64,000 nt of DNA from Bradyrhizobium niftali (GTDB lineage: Bacteria; Pseudomonadota; Alphaproteobacteria; Rhizobiales; Xanthobacteraceae), in contig NZ_SPQT01000012.1 of NCBI RefSeq assembly GCF_004571025.1, positions 153,178-217,177 on the forward strand, read 5' to 3'. Shown here in pieces: positions 23,620 through 32,826 of this stretch. Within the stretch, counting starts at the first letter, position 1. Each line of letters begins with the position of its first letter. A program made the position numbers and the translations under genes. The notes under the pieces are model-generated. The model did no database searches, was not told where the DNA came from, and was given only the letters and a program-made list of their open reading frames with translations.

Positions 23620-24762
23620 ATGCCGTGGAAGAATCAGGGCGGTGGCCCATGGGGCTCGGGTCCAAAGGGACCATGGGGCTCAGGCCCGCAACCGGTCGGG
23701 CCGAGGCCGCCGGATCTGGAAGACCTTCTGCGGCGTGGCCAGGACCGCCTCCAGCAGATCATGCCGGGTGGCTATTTCTCCGGCGTCGGCATCACGCTGA
23801 TCATCCTGATCATCGTCGCGTTCTGGCTGCTGTCGGGCTTCTTCCGCGTGCAGTCCGAAGAGCGCGGCGTCGTGCTGCGCTTCGGCAAGCATGTCCGCAC
23901 CGTGGATCCGGGCCTGAATTATCATCTGCCCTATCCGATCGAGACAGTGCTGCTGCCCAAGGCGCTGCGCGTCAACACCATCTCCATCGGCATGACGCTG
24001 ATCGACGATCCGGCGCGGCGCGGCCGCTCCATTCGCGACGTGCCGGAAGAGAGCCTGATGCTCACCGGTGACGAGAACATCGTCGACGTCGATTTCACCG
24101 TGCTGTGGCGCATCAAGCCCGACACCGCCGGGGTCGGCGACTTCCTCTTCAACATCCAGAACCCCGAAGGCACCGTGAAGGCAGTCGCCGAGAGCGCGAT
24201 GCGCGAGGTGATCGGCCGCTCGCAGATCCAGCCGATCCTCACCGGCGCACGCAACGTCACCGAACAGGGCGTGCAGGAACTGATCCAGAAGACTCTGGAC
24301 AGCTACGGCGCCGGCATTCAGATCAGCCAGGTGCAGATGCAGAAGGTCGATCCGCCGGCGCAGGTGATCGACGCCTTCCGCGACGTGCAGGCGGCGCGCG
24401 CCAATCTCGAGCAGCTGCAGAACGAAGCACAGACCTACGCCAACCAGGTGGTGCCGCAGGCGCGCGGACGTGCGGCGCAGATCATGCAGGCCGCCGAAGG
24501 CTACAAGGAGCAGGCGGTTGCCGAGGCCAAGGGCCAGAGCTCGCGCTTCCTGAAGGTTTACGAGGAATACAAGAAGGCGCCCGACGTGACGCGTGAACGG
24601 ATCTACCTGGAGACGATGGAGCGCGTGCTCGGCGGCGCGGACAAGCTCGTCTATGACGGCGGCCCCTCGGGCCAGGGCGTCGTGCCCTATCTGCCGCTCG
24701 GCGAATTGACGACGAAGCGGCCTCCTGCCGCCGGTCAGCAAACGGGCGGAGGCAGCCGATGA
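23620..24762 (+). CDS. hflK: FtsH protease modulator HflK (380 aa)
   Basis: A Gly/Pro/Trp-rich N-terminal stretch (about residues 5-30) precedes one membrane anchor (about 52-76). The SPFH/band-7 domain follows (RVQSEERGVVLRFGKHVRTVDPGLNYHLPYPIE onward) with a coiled-coil from about 255 to 330. It forms with HflC a large periplasm-facing cage around FtsH. Its stop overlaps the hflC start (ATGA), so the pair is made together. This is a conserved alphaproteobacterial cluster with DUF2065 and a Deg protease. Confidence 0.96.
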   Translation: MPWKNQGGGPWGSGPKGPWGSGPQPVGPRPPDLEDLLRRGQDRLQQIMPGGYFSGVGITLIILIIVAFWLLSGFFRVQSEERGVVLRFGKHVRTVDPGLNYHLPYPIETVLLPKALRVNTISIGMTLIDDPARRGRSIRDVPEESLMLTGDENIVDVDFTVLWRIKPDTAGVGDFLFNIQNPEGTVKAVAESAMREVIGRSQIQPILTGARNVTEQGVQELIQKTLDSYGAGIQISQVQMQKVDPPAQVIDAFRDVQAARANLEQLQNEAQTYANQVVPQARGRAAQIMQAAEGYKEQAVAEAKGQSSRFLKVYEEYKKAPDVTRERIYLETMERVLGGADKLVYDGGPSGQGVVPYLPLGELTTKRPPAAGQQTGGGSR

Positions 24763-25652
24763 GGTCTCCGGTCACAGGTATCGTCACCCTCCTCGGGCTC
24801 CTGCTCGTCGTGATCGTCGGCTACATGTCGCTGTTCACGGTGCAGCAGACCGAGCAGACCATCGTGCTTCAGTTCGGCAAGCCCGTCGACGTCGTCACCG
24901 ATCCCGGCCTGCACTTCAAGGCGCCGTGGAACTCGGTGATCAACATCGACAAGCGGATCCTCGATCTGGAGAACCCGTCGCAGGAAGCGATCGCATCCGA
25001 CCAGAAGCGGCTCGTGGTGGACGCCTTCGCGCGCTATCGCATCAAGGATGCGCTGCGCTTCTATCAGAGCGTCGGTTCAATCCAGGCCGCCAACATCCAG
25101 CTCACCACGCTTCTGAACGCGGCGCTGCGCCGCGTGCTCGGCGAGGTCACCTTCATCAACGTGGTGCGGGACGACCGCGAGAAGCTGATGCTGCGCATCC
25201 GCGACCAGCTCGATCGCGAGGCCGACGGTTACGGTATCCAGGTCGTCGACGTCCGGATACGGCGCGCCGACCTGCCGGAGCAGAACAGCCAGGCGGTCTA
25301 CCAGCGCATGAAGACGGAACGCGAGCGGGAAGCCGCCGAGTTCCGGGCGCAGGGCGGCCAGAAGGCACAGGAGATCCGTTCCAAGGCCGACCGCGAGGCG
25401 ACCGTGATCGAGGCGGAAGCCAGGTCGCTGGCCGAGCAGACCCGCGGCGTCGGCGACGCCGAGCGCAACCGCCTGTTCGCGGAAGCCTACGGCAAGGATG
25501 CCGACTTCTTCGCCTTCTACCGGTCGATGACGGCCTACGAGAACGGGCTGAAGTCGAATGACACCCGCTTCCTGCTGCGGCCGGACTCGGATTTCTTCCG
25601 GTTCTTTGGTAACCCGTCCGGCAAGGCGGCGACCGCGACGGCAAAGCCGTAA
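24759..25652 (+). CDS. hflC: FtsH protease modulator HflC (297 aa)
   Basis: One N-terminal membrane anchor (about residues 6-27) precedes the SPFH domain, starting FTVQQTEQTIVLQFGKPVDVVTDPGLHFKAPW. The long helix with REREAAEFRAQGGQKAQEIRSKADREA (about 187-215) is the coiled-coil typical of HflC. The C-terminal FFAFYRSMTAYENGL block is conserved. It partners HflK to modulate FtsH proteolysis of membrane proteins. Confidence 0.96.
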   Translation: MRSPVTGIVTLLGLLLVVIVGYMSLFTVQQTEQTIVLQFGKPVDVVTDPGLHFKAPWNSVINIDKRILDLENPSQEAIASDQKRLVVDAFARYRIKDALRFYQSVGSIQAANIQLTTLLNAALRRVLGEVTFINVVRDDREKLMLRIRDQLDREADGYGIQVVDVRIRRADLPEQNSQAVYQRMKTEREREAAEFRAQGGQKAQEIRSKADREATVIEAEARSLAEQTRGVGDAERNRLFAEAYGKDADFFAFYRSMTAYENGLKSNDTRFLLRPDSDFFRFFGNPSGKAATATAKP

Positions 25653-25721
25653 GCCTGACAAGGGCGGCAGATCTGGCCGCCCTTCGTCCAGAAGAACAGC
25701 ATAACGGGAGGTTCCAATCCG

Positions 25722-25928
25722 ATGAGGTCCATTGCGTTCGCCGACTTCCTCATCGGCTTAGGCATCCTGTTCGTGCTGGAAGGCTTGATGTTCGCGGCAA
25801 GTCCGAACTGGATGCGCAAGGCCATGAAGAGCGCCATCGCCACGCCGGACAACATCCTGCGGGTGGTCGGGATCGGTTCGGCCGTGGCCGGCCTGATCCT
25901 GATCTGGGTGATGCGGCGCCCGATCTAG
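25722..25928 (+). CDS. DUF2065 small membrane protein (68 aa)
   Basis: Two membrane helices (about residues 6-25 and 44-63) connect through SPNWMRKAMKSAI. Position and sequence match the DUF2065 (YjeT-like) proteins that commonly follow hflC. The ribosome binding site GGGAGG precedes the ATG. No biochemical function is established. It lies 69 bases after hflC and 143 before the Deg protease gene. Confidence 0.88.
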   Translation: MRSIAFADFLIGLGILFVLEGLMFAASPNWMRKAMKSAIATPDNILRVVGIGSAVAGLILIWVMRRPI

Positions 25929-26071
25929 ACCTCGCGCCAACGCCAAAGTGAAGGCAAGGAACCGGTTTTCGCCGTATTATGCGGGTCTTGAGGCCCGTGA
26001 AGCTCCGCGCTTGCGCCGTGCCCCCGTTCGAGCGCAGTCTTGGCGCCGAATCCCTTTCTCTGGAGATCACT

Positions 26072-27598
26072 ATGACCGCTGCCATCATTGCCCCGTCCCG
26101 CTTGCGCCATCGTGCGCGACTTGGCGTGAGAATTGGGCTGGCCGCGCTCGCCGTCAGTGCTTTCGGCGCGTTCGGCACGCCGGCTCATGCGCGCGGACCG
26201 GAGGGCATCGCCGACGTCGCCGAGAAGGTGATCGACGCGGTCGTCAATATCTCGACCTCGCAGACCGTCGAAGCCAAGGGCGGCGGCAGCAACACCATGC
26301 CGCAACTGCCACCCGGCTCGCCCTTCGAGGAGTTCTTCGACGACTTCTTCAAGAACCGCAGGGGTCCCGGTGGTCCCGGCGGCGGCGGCAAGGGCGGCGA
26401 CAACGGCCCGCCCCGCAAGACCAACTCGCTCGGCTCCGGCTTCATCATCGACACGTCAGGCGTCGTCGTCACCAACAACCACGTCATTGCGGACGCCGAC
26501 GAGATCAACGTCATCCTCAACGACGGCACCAAGATCAAGGCCGAGCTGGTCGGCGTCGACAAGAAGACCGACCTCGCCGTATTGAAGTTCAAGCCGACGA
26601 AGCCGCTGGTCGCGGTGAAGTTCGGCGACTCCGACAAGCTGCGGCTCGGCGACTGGGTGGTCGCGATCGGCAACCCCTTTAGCTTAGGGGGCACGGTGAC
26701 GGCCGGCATCGTCTCGGCCAAGAACCGCGACATCTCCTCGGGTCCCTATGATAGCTACATCCAGACCGACGCGGCCATCAACCGCGGCAATTCCGGCGGT
26801 CCGCTGTTCAATCTCGATGGCGACGTCATCGGCGTCAACACGCTGATCATCTCGCCCTCCGGCGGCTCGATCGGCATCGGCTTCGCCGTGCCGTCGAAGA
26901 CGGTCGTGGGCGTGGTCGACCAGCTCCGCCAGTTCGGCGAACTGCGCCGCGGCTGGCTGGGGGTGCGCATCCAGAGCGTCACCGACGAGATCGCCGAGAG
27001 CCTCAACATCAAGCCGCCGCGCGGCGCGCTGGTTGCAGGCGTCGACGACAAGGGCCCGGCCAAGCCCGCCGGCATCGAGCCCGGCGACGTCGTGGTCAAG
27101 TTCGACGGCAAGGACGTCAAGGATCCGAAGGATCTCTCCCGCGTCGTCGCCGACACGGCGGTCGGCAAGGAAGTCGACGTCATCATCATCCGCAAGGGCG
27201 AGGAGCAGACCAAGAAGGTCACGCTCGGACGCCTCCAGGATCCCGACAAGGTACAGGCCGCGGTGAAGACCGACGAGCCCCCGCCCGAGAAGCTGGTGAC
27301 GCAGAAGGCGCTCGGCCTCGATCTTGCCACGCTGAACAAGGACCTGCGCACGCGCTACAAGATCAAGGACAGCGTCAAGGGCGTGGTCGTCACCAATGTC
27401 GACGCCAATTCCGATGCTGCCGAGAAGCGCCTGTCCGCCGGCGACGTCATCGTCGAGGTGGCGCAGGAGGCCGTCTCCAGCGGCGCCGACATCCAGAAGC
27501 GGGTCGACCAGCTCAAGAAGGACGGCAAGAAATCGGTGCTGTTGCTGGTCTCCAACGCCGACGGCGAGCTGCGGTTTGTTGCGCTGAGCGTGCAGTAA
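26072..27598 (+). CDS. degP: Do/DegP-like periplasmic serine endoprotease (508 aa)
   Basis: A signal peptide (about residues 1-40, ending AHA) leads to a trypsin-like domain with the triad His137 (TNNHVI), Asp167 (KTDLAVLK) and Ser241 (RGNSGGP). Two PDZ domains follow (about 300-395 and 405-505). The Gly-rich stretch GPGGPGGGGKGG near residue 100 corresponds to the LA loop. It degrades or refolds damaged envelope proteins. The ATG at 26072 is preferred because it begins the signal peptide. GGAACC at 25958-25963 resembles a -35 of extracytoplasmic-function sigma factors but no matching -10 is visible. Confidence 0.95.
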   Translation: MTAAIIAPSRLRHRARLGVRIGLAALAVSAFGAFGTPAHARGPEGIADVAEKVIDAVVNISTSQTVEAKGGGSNTMPQLPPGSPFEEFFDDFFKNRRGPGGPGGGGKGGDNGPPRKTNSLGSGFIIDTSGVVVTNNHVIADADEINVILNDGTKIKAELVGVDKKTDLAVLKFKPTKPLVAVKFGDSDKLRLGDWVVAIGNPFSLGGTVTAGIVSAKNRDISSGPYDSYIQTDAAINRGNSGGPLFNLDGDVIGVNTLIISPSGGSIGIGFAVPSKTVVGVVDQLRQFGELRRGWLGVRIQSVTDEIAESLNIKPPRGALVAGVDDKGPAKPAGIEPGDVVVKFDGKDVKDPKDLSRVVADTAVGKEVDVIIIRKGEEQTKKVTLGRLQDPDKVQAAVKTDEPPPEKLVTQKALGLDLATLNKDLRTRYKIKDSVKGVVVTNVDANSDAAEKRLSAGDVIVEVAQEAVSSGADIQKRVDQLKKDGKKSVLLLVSNADGELRFVALSVQ

Positions 27599-27628
27599 GG
27601 GCGGTCGCTCTCGACCGCGCGCTCAACT

Positions 27629-27727
27629 GTCATGTCCCGCGAAAGCGGGGCATCCAGTACGCCGCGGCTTCTCCGTATACGTCGCCGTCTCTGGAATACT
27701 GGATCACCCGCCTTCGCGGGTGATGAC
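27629..27727. repeat. palindromic repeat, GATCCAGTACGCCGCGG family, copy 1
   Basis: Arms CATGTCCCGCGAAAGCGGGGCATCCAGTA and TACTGGATCACCCGCCTTCGCGGGTGATGAC (given as partial strings; each is imperfectly inverted) enclose CGCCGCGGCTTCTCC. A relative with the same centre and layout is at 32706-32803. It lies between convergent degP and serB. Confidence 0.75.
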
Positions 27728-27740
27728 GGCGGAGGGGAGG

Positions 27741-28646
<906 letters not shown>

Positions 28647-28657
28647 TTGAGGTTTTC

Positions 28658-29614
28658 GTGAGCGAGGGGCAAGTCGGCAGAAGGCCTATTGGCAAGGCCG
28701 TGCTTATCGCAGGCCCGACCGCCAGCGGCAAGTCGGCGCTGGCGCTCGAGCTGGCGCTCGCCACCGGCGGCGTCGTCATCAATGCCGATTCCATGCAGGT
28801 CTACCGCGACCTGCGCATCATTACGGCGCGCCCGACACGGGCAGACGAGGCGCTCGTGCCGCATCGCCTCTACGGTCACGTCGATGCCGCCGTGAATTTC
28901 TCGGCCGGCGCCTGGGTGAACGATGCGGCGACGGCGCTCGAAGGGGCGAGAGCCGAAGGCCGCCTGCCGATCTTCGTCGGCGGTACCGGGCTCTATTTCA
29001 AGGCGCTGACCGCGGGCCTCTCGGTGGTGCCGCCGATCCCCGCTGAGGTGCGCGAAGACGTGCGCGCGCGGCTGGAGCGGAACGGTGTCGAGGCGCTGCA
29101 TGCGGAACTCGCGGCCCGCGATCCGCGTGCGGCCGAGCGATTGAATCTGCGCGACCGCACCCGCATCGCACGCGCGCTCGAAGTGGTCGAGGCGACCGGG
29201 CGCTCGCTGCTCGACTGGCACCAGGAGGGGCAGCCGCCGCTGTTGCCGCAGGACAGTTTTCGCGCGGTGTTCCTCGCTCCCGAGCGCGAGGAGCTCTATG
29301 CCCGCATCGATGCCCGCTTCGACGCCATGCTTGGCGCCGGCGCCTTGAGGGAGGTCGAGCGCCTCGCCGCCCGAAAGCTCGATCCCTTGCTACCGGCGAT
29401 GAAGGCCCACGGCGTGCCGGCCCTGATCCGGCATTTGCGCGGTGAGCTCAGCCTGGACGAGGCGGCCACGATCGGCCGCACCGATACCCGCCATTACGCC
29501 AAGCGCCAGTACACCTGGTTCCGGCACCAATTGCCGGAGTTCGAATGGGTGAAGCTGGAGGAGGCGAGGGGCTGGCTAGCGGCGACCGTGAACGCGGCGC
29601 AGGACCCCGACTGA
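28658..29614 (+). CDS. miaA: tRNA dimethylallyltransferase (318 aa)
   Basis: P-loop GPTASGKS (residues 19-26), INADSMQVYRDLRIITARPT, FVGGTGLYFKAL and TRHYAKRQYTWFRHQ near the end are all standard MiaA blocks. It adds a dimethylallyl group to A37 of tRNAs reading UNN codons. The start is the GTG at 28658. The gene ends about 94 bases before the ilv promoter. Confidence 0.97.
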   Translation: MSEGQVGRRPIGKAVLIAGPTASGKSALALELALATGGVVINADSMQVYRDLRIITARPTRADEALVPHRLYGHVDAAVNFSAGAWVNDAATALEGARAEGRLPIFVGGTGLYFKALTAGLSVVPPIPAEVREDVRARLERNGVEALHAELAARDPRAAERLNLRDRTRIARALEVVEATGRSLLDWHQEGQPPLLPQDSFRAVFLAPEREELYARIDARFDAMLGAGALREVERLAARKLDPLLPAMKAHGVPALIRHLRGELSLDEAATIGRTDTRHYAKRQYTWFRHQLPEFEWVKLEEARGWLAATVNAAQDPD

Positions 29615-29707
29615 CGTGCTTTTGTGCCGGGTTCCCGAATTTACCCCTCGCCGAACCCCGGGAACACCGCTACACTGCCAAAATCGCGCGGGAACGGCCG
29701 CATTGCC

Positions 29708-29735
29708 TTGACATCCAGGCTTTGGCCGCTATGTT
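29708..29735 (+). promoter_or_regulatory. sigma-70-type promoter of the ilv operon
   Basis: A perfect -35 TTGACA (29708-29713), a 16-base spacer and -10 TATGTT (29730-29735) predict a start near 29742, 26 bases before the leader-peptide ATG. Confidence 0.7.
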
Positions 29736-29767
29736 TCGCGCAACCTTTGGGAAGCCGGGCGCCTGCC

Positions 29768-29833
29768 ATGCGTAACATTATTACCAAACTCCTTATCGCC
29801 GTCGTACCCAGGCACACCGCCGGGGATGGCTAG
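29768..29833 (+). CDS. ilv operon leader peptide (21 aa)
   Basis: The peptide is MRNIITKLLIAVVPRHTAGD plus a final G, then TAG. Seven of ten residues from Ile4 to Val13 are branched-chain (Ile-Ile-Thr-Lys-Leu-Leu-Ile-Ala-Val-Val). Several of these codons (ATT ATT, CTT, GTA) look unusual against the GC-rich codon choice of neighbours, which would sharpen stalling. It is the sensor of an attenuator: ribosome stalling on Ile/Leu/Val codons when charged tRNAs are scarce would change folding downstream. The stop codon lies in the loop of the hairpin that follows. Confidence 0.88.
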   Translation: MRNIITKLLIAVVPRHTAGDG

Positions 29834-29860
29834 CTGCCATCCACATGACAGGCGGTGTGC
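29812..29860 (+). promoter_or_regulatory. attenuator hairpin in the ilv leader
   Basis: GCACACCGCC (29812-29821, inside the leader peptide) pairs perfectly with GGCGGTGTGC (29851-29860). Inside it GGATGGC and GCCATCC form a second 7-bp hairpin around the stop codon. A ribosome that finishes the peptide would mask the first arm; a stalled ribosome would leave more of it free. I could not decide which fold is the antiterminator. Confidence 0.7.
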
Positions 29861-29863
29861 ATG

Positions 29864-29886
29864 GGCCCTCTTCGGGGCCTTTTTTA
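29864..29886 (+). terminator. attenuator terminator upstream of ilvB
   Basis: GGCCCT, loop CTTC, GGGGCC (including one T-G pair) is followed by TTTTTT, four bases after the long leader hairpin. It ends 56 bases before the ilvB start. Confidence 0.85.
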
Positions 29887-29942
29887 TTTCCTGAACCCGA
29901 CACGAACGAAGCCGCTGGCAACAGCGCATCCGGAGCAAGCCA

Positions 29943-31718
29943 ATGACCGACAAGAGCCACGATCCGAACCAGATGACCGGCGCCGCGATGATCGTCCGCG
30001 CGCTCATCGATCACGGCGTGACCGACATTTTCGGCTATCCCGGCGGCGCGGTGCTTCCGATCTATGACGAGATCTTCCAGCAGAGCGAGGTCCAGCACAT
30101 CCTGGTCCGGCACGAGCAGGGCGCGGGCCACGCCGCCGAGGGCTATGCGCGCTCGACCGGCAAGCCGGGCGTTGCGCTGGTGACCTCCGGTCCCGGCGCC
30201 ACCAACATGGTGACGCCGCTGACCGACGCGCTGATGGACTCGATCCCGCTGGTCTGCATCTCCGGCCAGGTGCCGACGCATCTGATCGGCAACGACGCGT
30301 TCCAGGAATGCGACACGGTCGGCATCACGCGTCCCTGCACCAAGCACAACTGGCTGGTGCGCGACGTCAACGATCTCGCGAAAGTGCTGCACGAAGCGTT
30401 CTACGTTGCGACCACGGGCCGTCCGGGCCCGGTGCTGGTCGACGTGCCCAAGGACGTGCAGTTCGCGACCGGCACCTATCATCCGCCGCGCAAGTCCGAC
30501 GTGCACCGCTCCTACGCGCCGCGCGTGAAGGGGGATGCGACGCAGATCCGCAAGGCCGTCTCGCTGCTCGCGAACGCCAAGCGTCCCGTGATCTACAGCG
30601 GCGGCGGCGTGATCAATTCCGGCCCTGAAGCGACCAAGCTGCTGCGCGAGCTGGTCGAGGTCACCGGTTTTCCGATCACCTCCACGCTGATGGGCCTCGG
30701 CGCGTACCCGGCGTCGGGCAAGAACTGGCTCGGCATGCTCGGCATGCACGGCACCTATGAGGCCAACATGACGATGCATGATTGCGACGTCATGCTGTGC
30801 GTCGGCGCGCGCTTCGACGACCGCATCACCGGCCGTGTCGATGCGTTCTCGCCGGGCTCGAAGAAGATCCACATCGACATCGACCCGTCATCGATCAACA
30901 AGAACATCCGGGTCGACGTGCCGATCATCGGCGATTGCGGCAACATCCTCGGCGACATCCTCCAGGTGTTCAAGGCGGAGTCGAAGAAGCCCGACATCAA
31001 GGCGTGGTGGCAGCAGATCGCGCAGTGGCGCGCCCGCAACTCGCTCTATTACAGGAAGAGCAACGACGTCATCCTGCCGCAGCACGCGATCCAGAGCCTG
31101 TTCGAGGCGACGCGGGGCCGGGATACCTACATCACGACCGAGGTCGGCCAGCACCAGATGTGGGCGGCGCAGTTCTACGGCTTCGAGGAACCGCATCGCT
31201 GGATGACATCAGGCGGGCTCGGCACCATGGGCTACGGCCTGCCCGCGGCGGTCGGCGTGCAGGTGGCGCACCCGGACAGCCTCGTCATCGACATCGCCGG
31301 CGATGCCTCGGTGCAGATGACGATCCAGGAGATGTCGACGGCGGTCCAGTACGAACTGCCGATCAAGATCTTCATCCTCAACAACCAGTACATGGGTATG
31401 GTGCGGCAGTGGCAGCAGCTGCTGCACGGCAACCGCCTGTCGCACTCCTACTCGGAGGCGCTGCCGGATTTCGTCAAGCTCGCGGAAGCCTATGGCGGCG
31501 TCGGCATCCAGGTGCACAAGCCTTCAGATCTCGACGGCGCCATCCAGGAGATGATCTCGGTCAAGCGTCCGGTGCTGTTCGACTGCCGCGTCGCGGCGCT
31601 CGAAAACTGCTTCCCGATGATCCCCTCCGGCAAGGCGCACAACGAGATGCTGTTGCCGGAGCAGGCGAACGACGAGGCGACGGCCAAGGCGTTCGCGGGC
31701 GGCAAGGCGCTGGTGTGA
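29943..31718 (+). CDS. ilvB: acetolactate synthase large subunit (591 aa)
   Basis: This TPP- and FAD-dependent enzyme starts valine, leucine and isoleucine synthesis. The catalytic Glu is in RHEQGAGHAAEGYAR (about residue 58). The FAD-binding middle domain includes GARFDDRITG, and the C-terminal TPP motif reads AGDASVQMTIQEM...NNQ (GDA where many enzymes have GDG; rhizobial enzymes commonly look like this). It is controlled by the attenuator upstream. Its small subunit ilvH lies two genes down, separated by a threonine dehydratase gene that begins 4 bases after the ilvB stop. Confidence 0.97.
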   Translation: MTDKSHDPNQMTGAAMIVRALIDHGVTDIFGYPGGAVLPIYDEIFQQSEVQHILVRHEQGAGHAAEGYARSTGKPGVALVTSGPGATNMVTPLTDALMDSIPLVCISGQVPTHLIGNDAFQECDTVGITRPCTKHNWLVRDVNDLAKVLHEAFYVATTGRPGPVLVDVPKDVQFATGTYHPPRKSDVHRSYAPRVKGDATQIRKAVSLLANAKRPVIYSGGGVINSGPEATKLLRELVEVTGFPITSTLMGLGAYPASGKNWLGMLGMHGTYEANMTMHDCDVMLCVGARFDDRITGRVDAFSPGSKKIHIDIDPSSINKNIRVDVPIIGDCGNILGDILQVFKAESKKPDIKAWWQQIAQWRARNSLYYRKSNDVILPQHAIQSLFEATRGRDTYITTEVGQHQMWAAQFYGFEEPHRWMTSGGLGTMGYGLPAAVGVQVAHPDSLVIDIAGDASVQMTIQEMSTAVQYELPIKIFILNNQYMGMVRQWQQLLHGNRLSHSYSEALPDFVKLAEAYGGVGIQVHKPSDLDGAIQEMISVKRPVLFDCRVAALENCFPMIPSGKAHNEMLLPEQANDEATAKAFAGGKALV

Positions 31719-31722
31719 CGTC

Positions 31723-32676
31723 ATGTTCGACCTGACGGAACTCGAGCGCGCACACGACATCGTGCGGCAGGCGGTGCCGGCCACGCCGGCGCATGCCTGG
31801 CCGCTGCTCGCTGAGCGCCTCGGCACCGGCGTTGTCGTCAAGCACGAAAACCACACGCCGATCGGGGCCTTCAAGGTGCGCGGCGGTCTCGTCTATCTCG
31901 ATCGGCTCAAGCGTGAGCGGCCGAAGACGCCGGGCATCATCTCGGCGACGCGCGGCAATCACGGCCAGAGCCTCGCGTTCGCCGCGAGCCGCCACGGCGT
32001 GCCCGCCGTGATCTACGTGCCCCGCGGCAACTCGGTCGAGAAGAACCGCGCCATGAAGGCGTTCGGCGCCGAGCTCGTCGAGCATGGCGAGGACTTTCAG
32101 GCGGCCGCGGAAGAGGCCCAGCGGCGCGCCCAATTTACCGGCCTGCACATGGTGCCGTCGTTCCATCCGGATCTCGTGCTCGGCGTCGCCACCTATGCGC
32201 TCGAACTGTTCCGGACGGCGCCAGATCTCGATGTTCTCTATGTGCCGATCGGGCAGGGCTCCGGAATCTCCGGCTGCATCATGGCACGCGACCTCCTGGG
32301 CCTGAAGACCGAGATCGTCGGCGTGCAGTCGACCGAAGCGCCGTCCTATGCGCTGTCGTTCGCGGCCGGCAAGATCGTGACCACCGAGACCAGCAACACG
32401 CTTGCCGACGGCATGGCGACGCGCATTCCCGACGCGGACGCGCTGGCCCTGATCCGCAAGGGCGCCTCGCGCATCGTGCAGGTGAGCGACGACGAGGTCG
32501 CCGCGGCGATCCGCGCCTACTGGACCGACACGCACAATCTCGCCGAAGGCGCCGGTGCCGCCGCGCTCGCTGCGGCGCTTCAGGAAAAGACAAAACTGTC
32601 AGGCAAGCGCGTCGGTCTCGTGCTGTCCGGCGGCAATATCGATTTCGATCTGTTCAAGCGATGGGTGGTCGCATGA
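31723..32676 (+). CDS. threonine dehydratase-like PLP enzyme (317 aa)
   Basis: This is a fold-type II pyridoxal-phosphate enzyme. The PLP lysine is Lys51 in GAFKVRGG. Other marks are ISATRGNHGQSLAFAA (substrate/PLP asparagine loop), GQGSGISG (phosphate loop) and a terminal LSGGNIDFDLF. It lacks a C-terminal ACT regulatory domain, so it is of the short type. Its position between ilvB and ilvH suggests it makes 2-oxobutyrate from threonine for isoleucine synthesis. A serine/threonine dehydratase or racemase activity on another amino acid cannot be ruled out. Confidence 0.88.
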   Translation: MFDLTELERAHDIVRQAVPATPAHAWPLLAERLGTGVVVKHENHTPIGAFKVRGGLVYLDRLKRERPKTPGIISATRGNHGQSLAFAASRHGVPAVIYVPRGNSVEKNRAMKAFGAELVEHGEDFQAAAEEAQRRAQFTGLHMVPSFHPDLVLGVATYALELFRTAPDLDVLYVPIGQGSGISGCIMARDLLGLKTEIVGVQSTEAPSYALSFAAGKIVTTETSNTLADGMATRIPDADALALIRKGASRIVQVSDDEVAAAIRAYWTDTHNLAEGAGAAALAAALQEKTKLSGKRVGLVLSGGNIDFDLFKRWVVA

Positions 32677-32705
32677 TTGCGCGAGCGCTCGCCAATTGCA
32701 CCACC

Positions 32706-32803
32706 GTATCGTCCGGCTTGACCGGACGATCCAGTACGCCGCGGCAGATGTGAGACTCACTATGCCGGTGACTACTGGATGCCTCGCCTTCGCGGGGCAT
32801 GAC
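32706..32803. repeat. palindromic repeat, GATCCAGTACGCCGCGG family, copy 2
   Basis: GTCCGGCTTGACCGGACGATCCAGTA and TACTGGATGCCTCGCCTTCGCGGGGCATGAC are the two sides (imperfect arms), sharing ATCCAGTACGCCGCGG and ACTGGAT with copy 1 at 27629-27727. Unlike the other repeats in the window it lies inside an operon, between the dehydratase gene and ilvH. Confidence 0.75.
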
Positions 32804-32826
32804 AAGAAAGAATAGAGGGGACGACA

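Larger units (their letters stand above)
29615..29942 (+). other. ilvB leader region (attenuator)
   Basis: The 328 bases between miaA and ilvB hold a promoter, a leader-peptide gene, a long hairpin and an intrinsic terminator, each listed separately. Together they form a classical translation-coupled transcription attenuator. Confidence 0.85.

Noticed and set aside
25958..25985. GGAACC upstream of the Deg protease considered an EcfG or RpoE promoter
   Set aside because: The bases at the expected -10 position (GCGGGT) do not fit either consensus.
27629..27727. Considered an insertion-sequence remnant or a terminator of degP
   Set aside because: No transposase remnant and no T run; a related copy elsewhere shows it is a dispersed palindrome. 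It may still stop transcripts incidentally.
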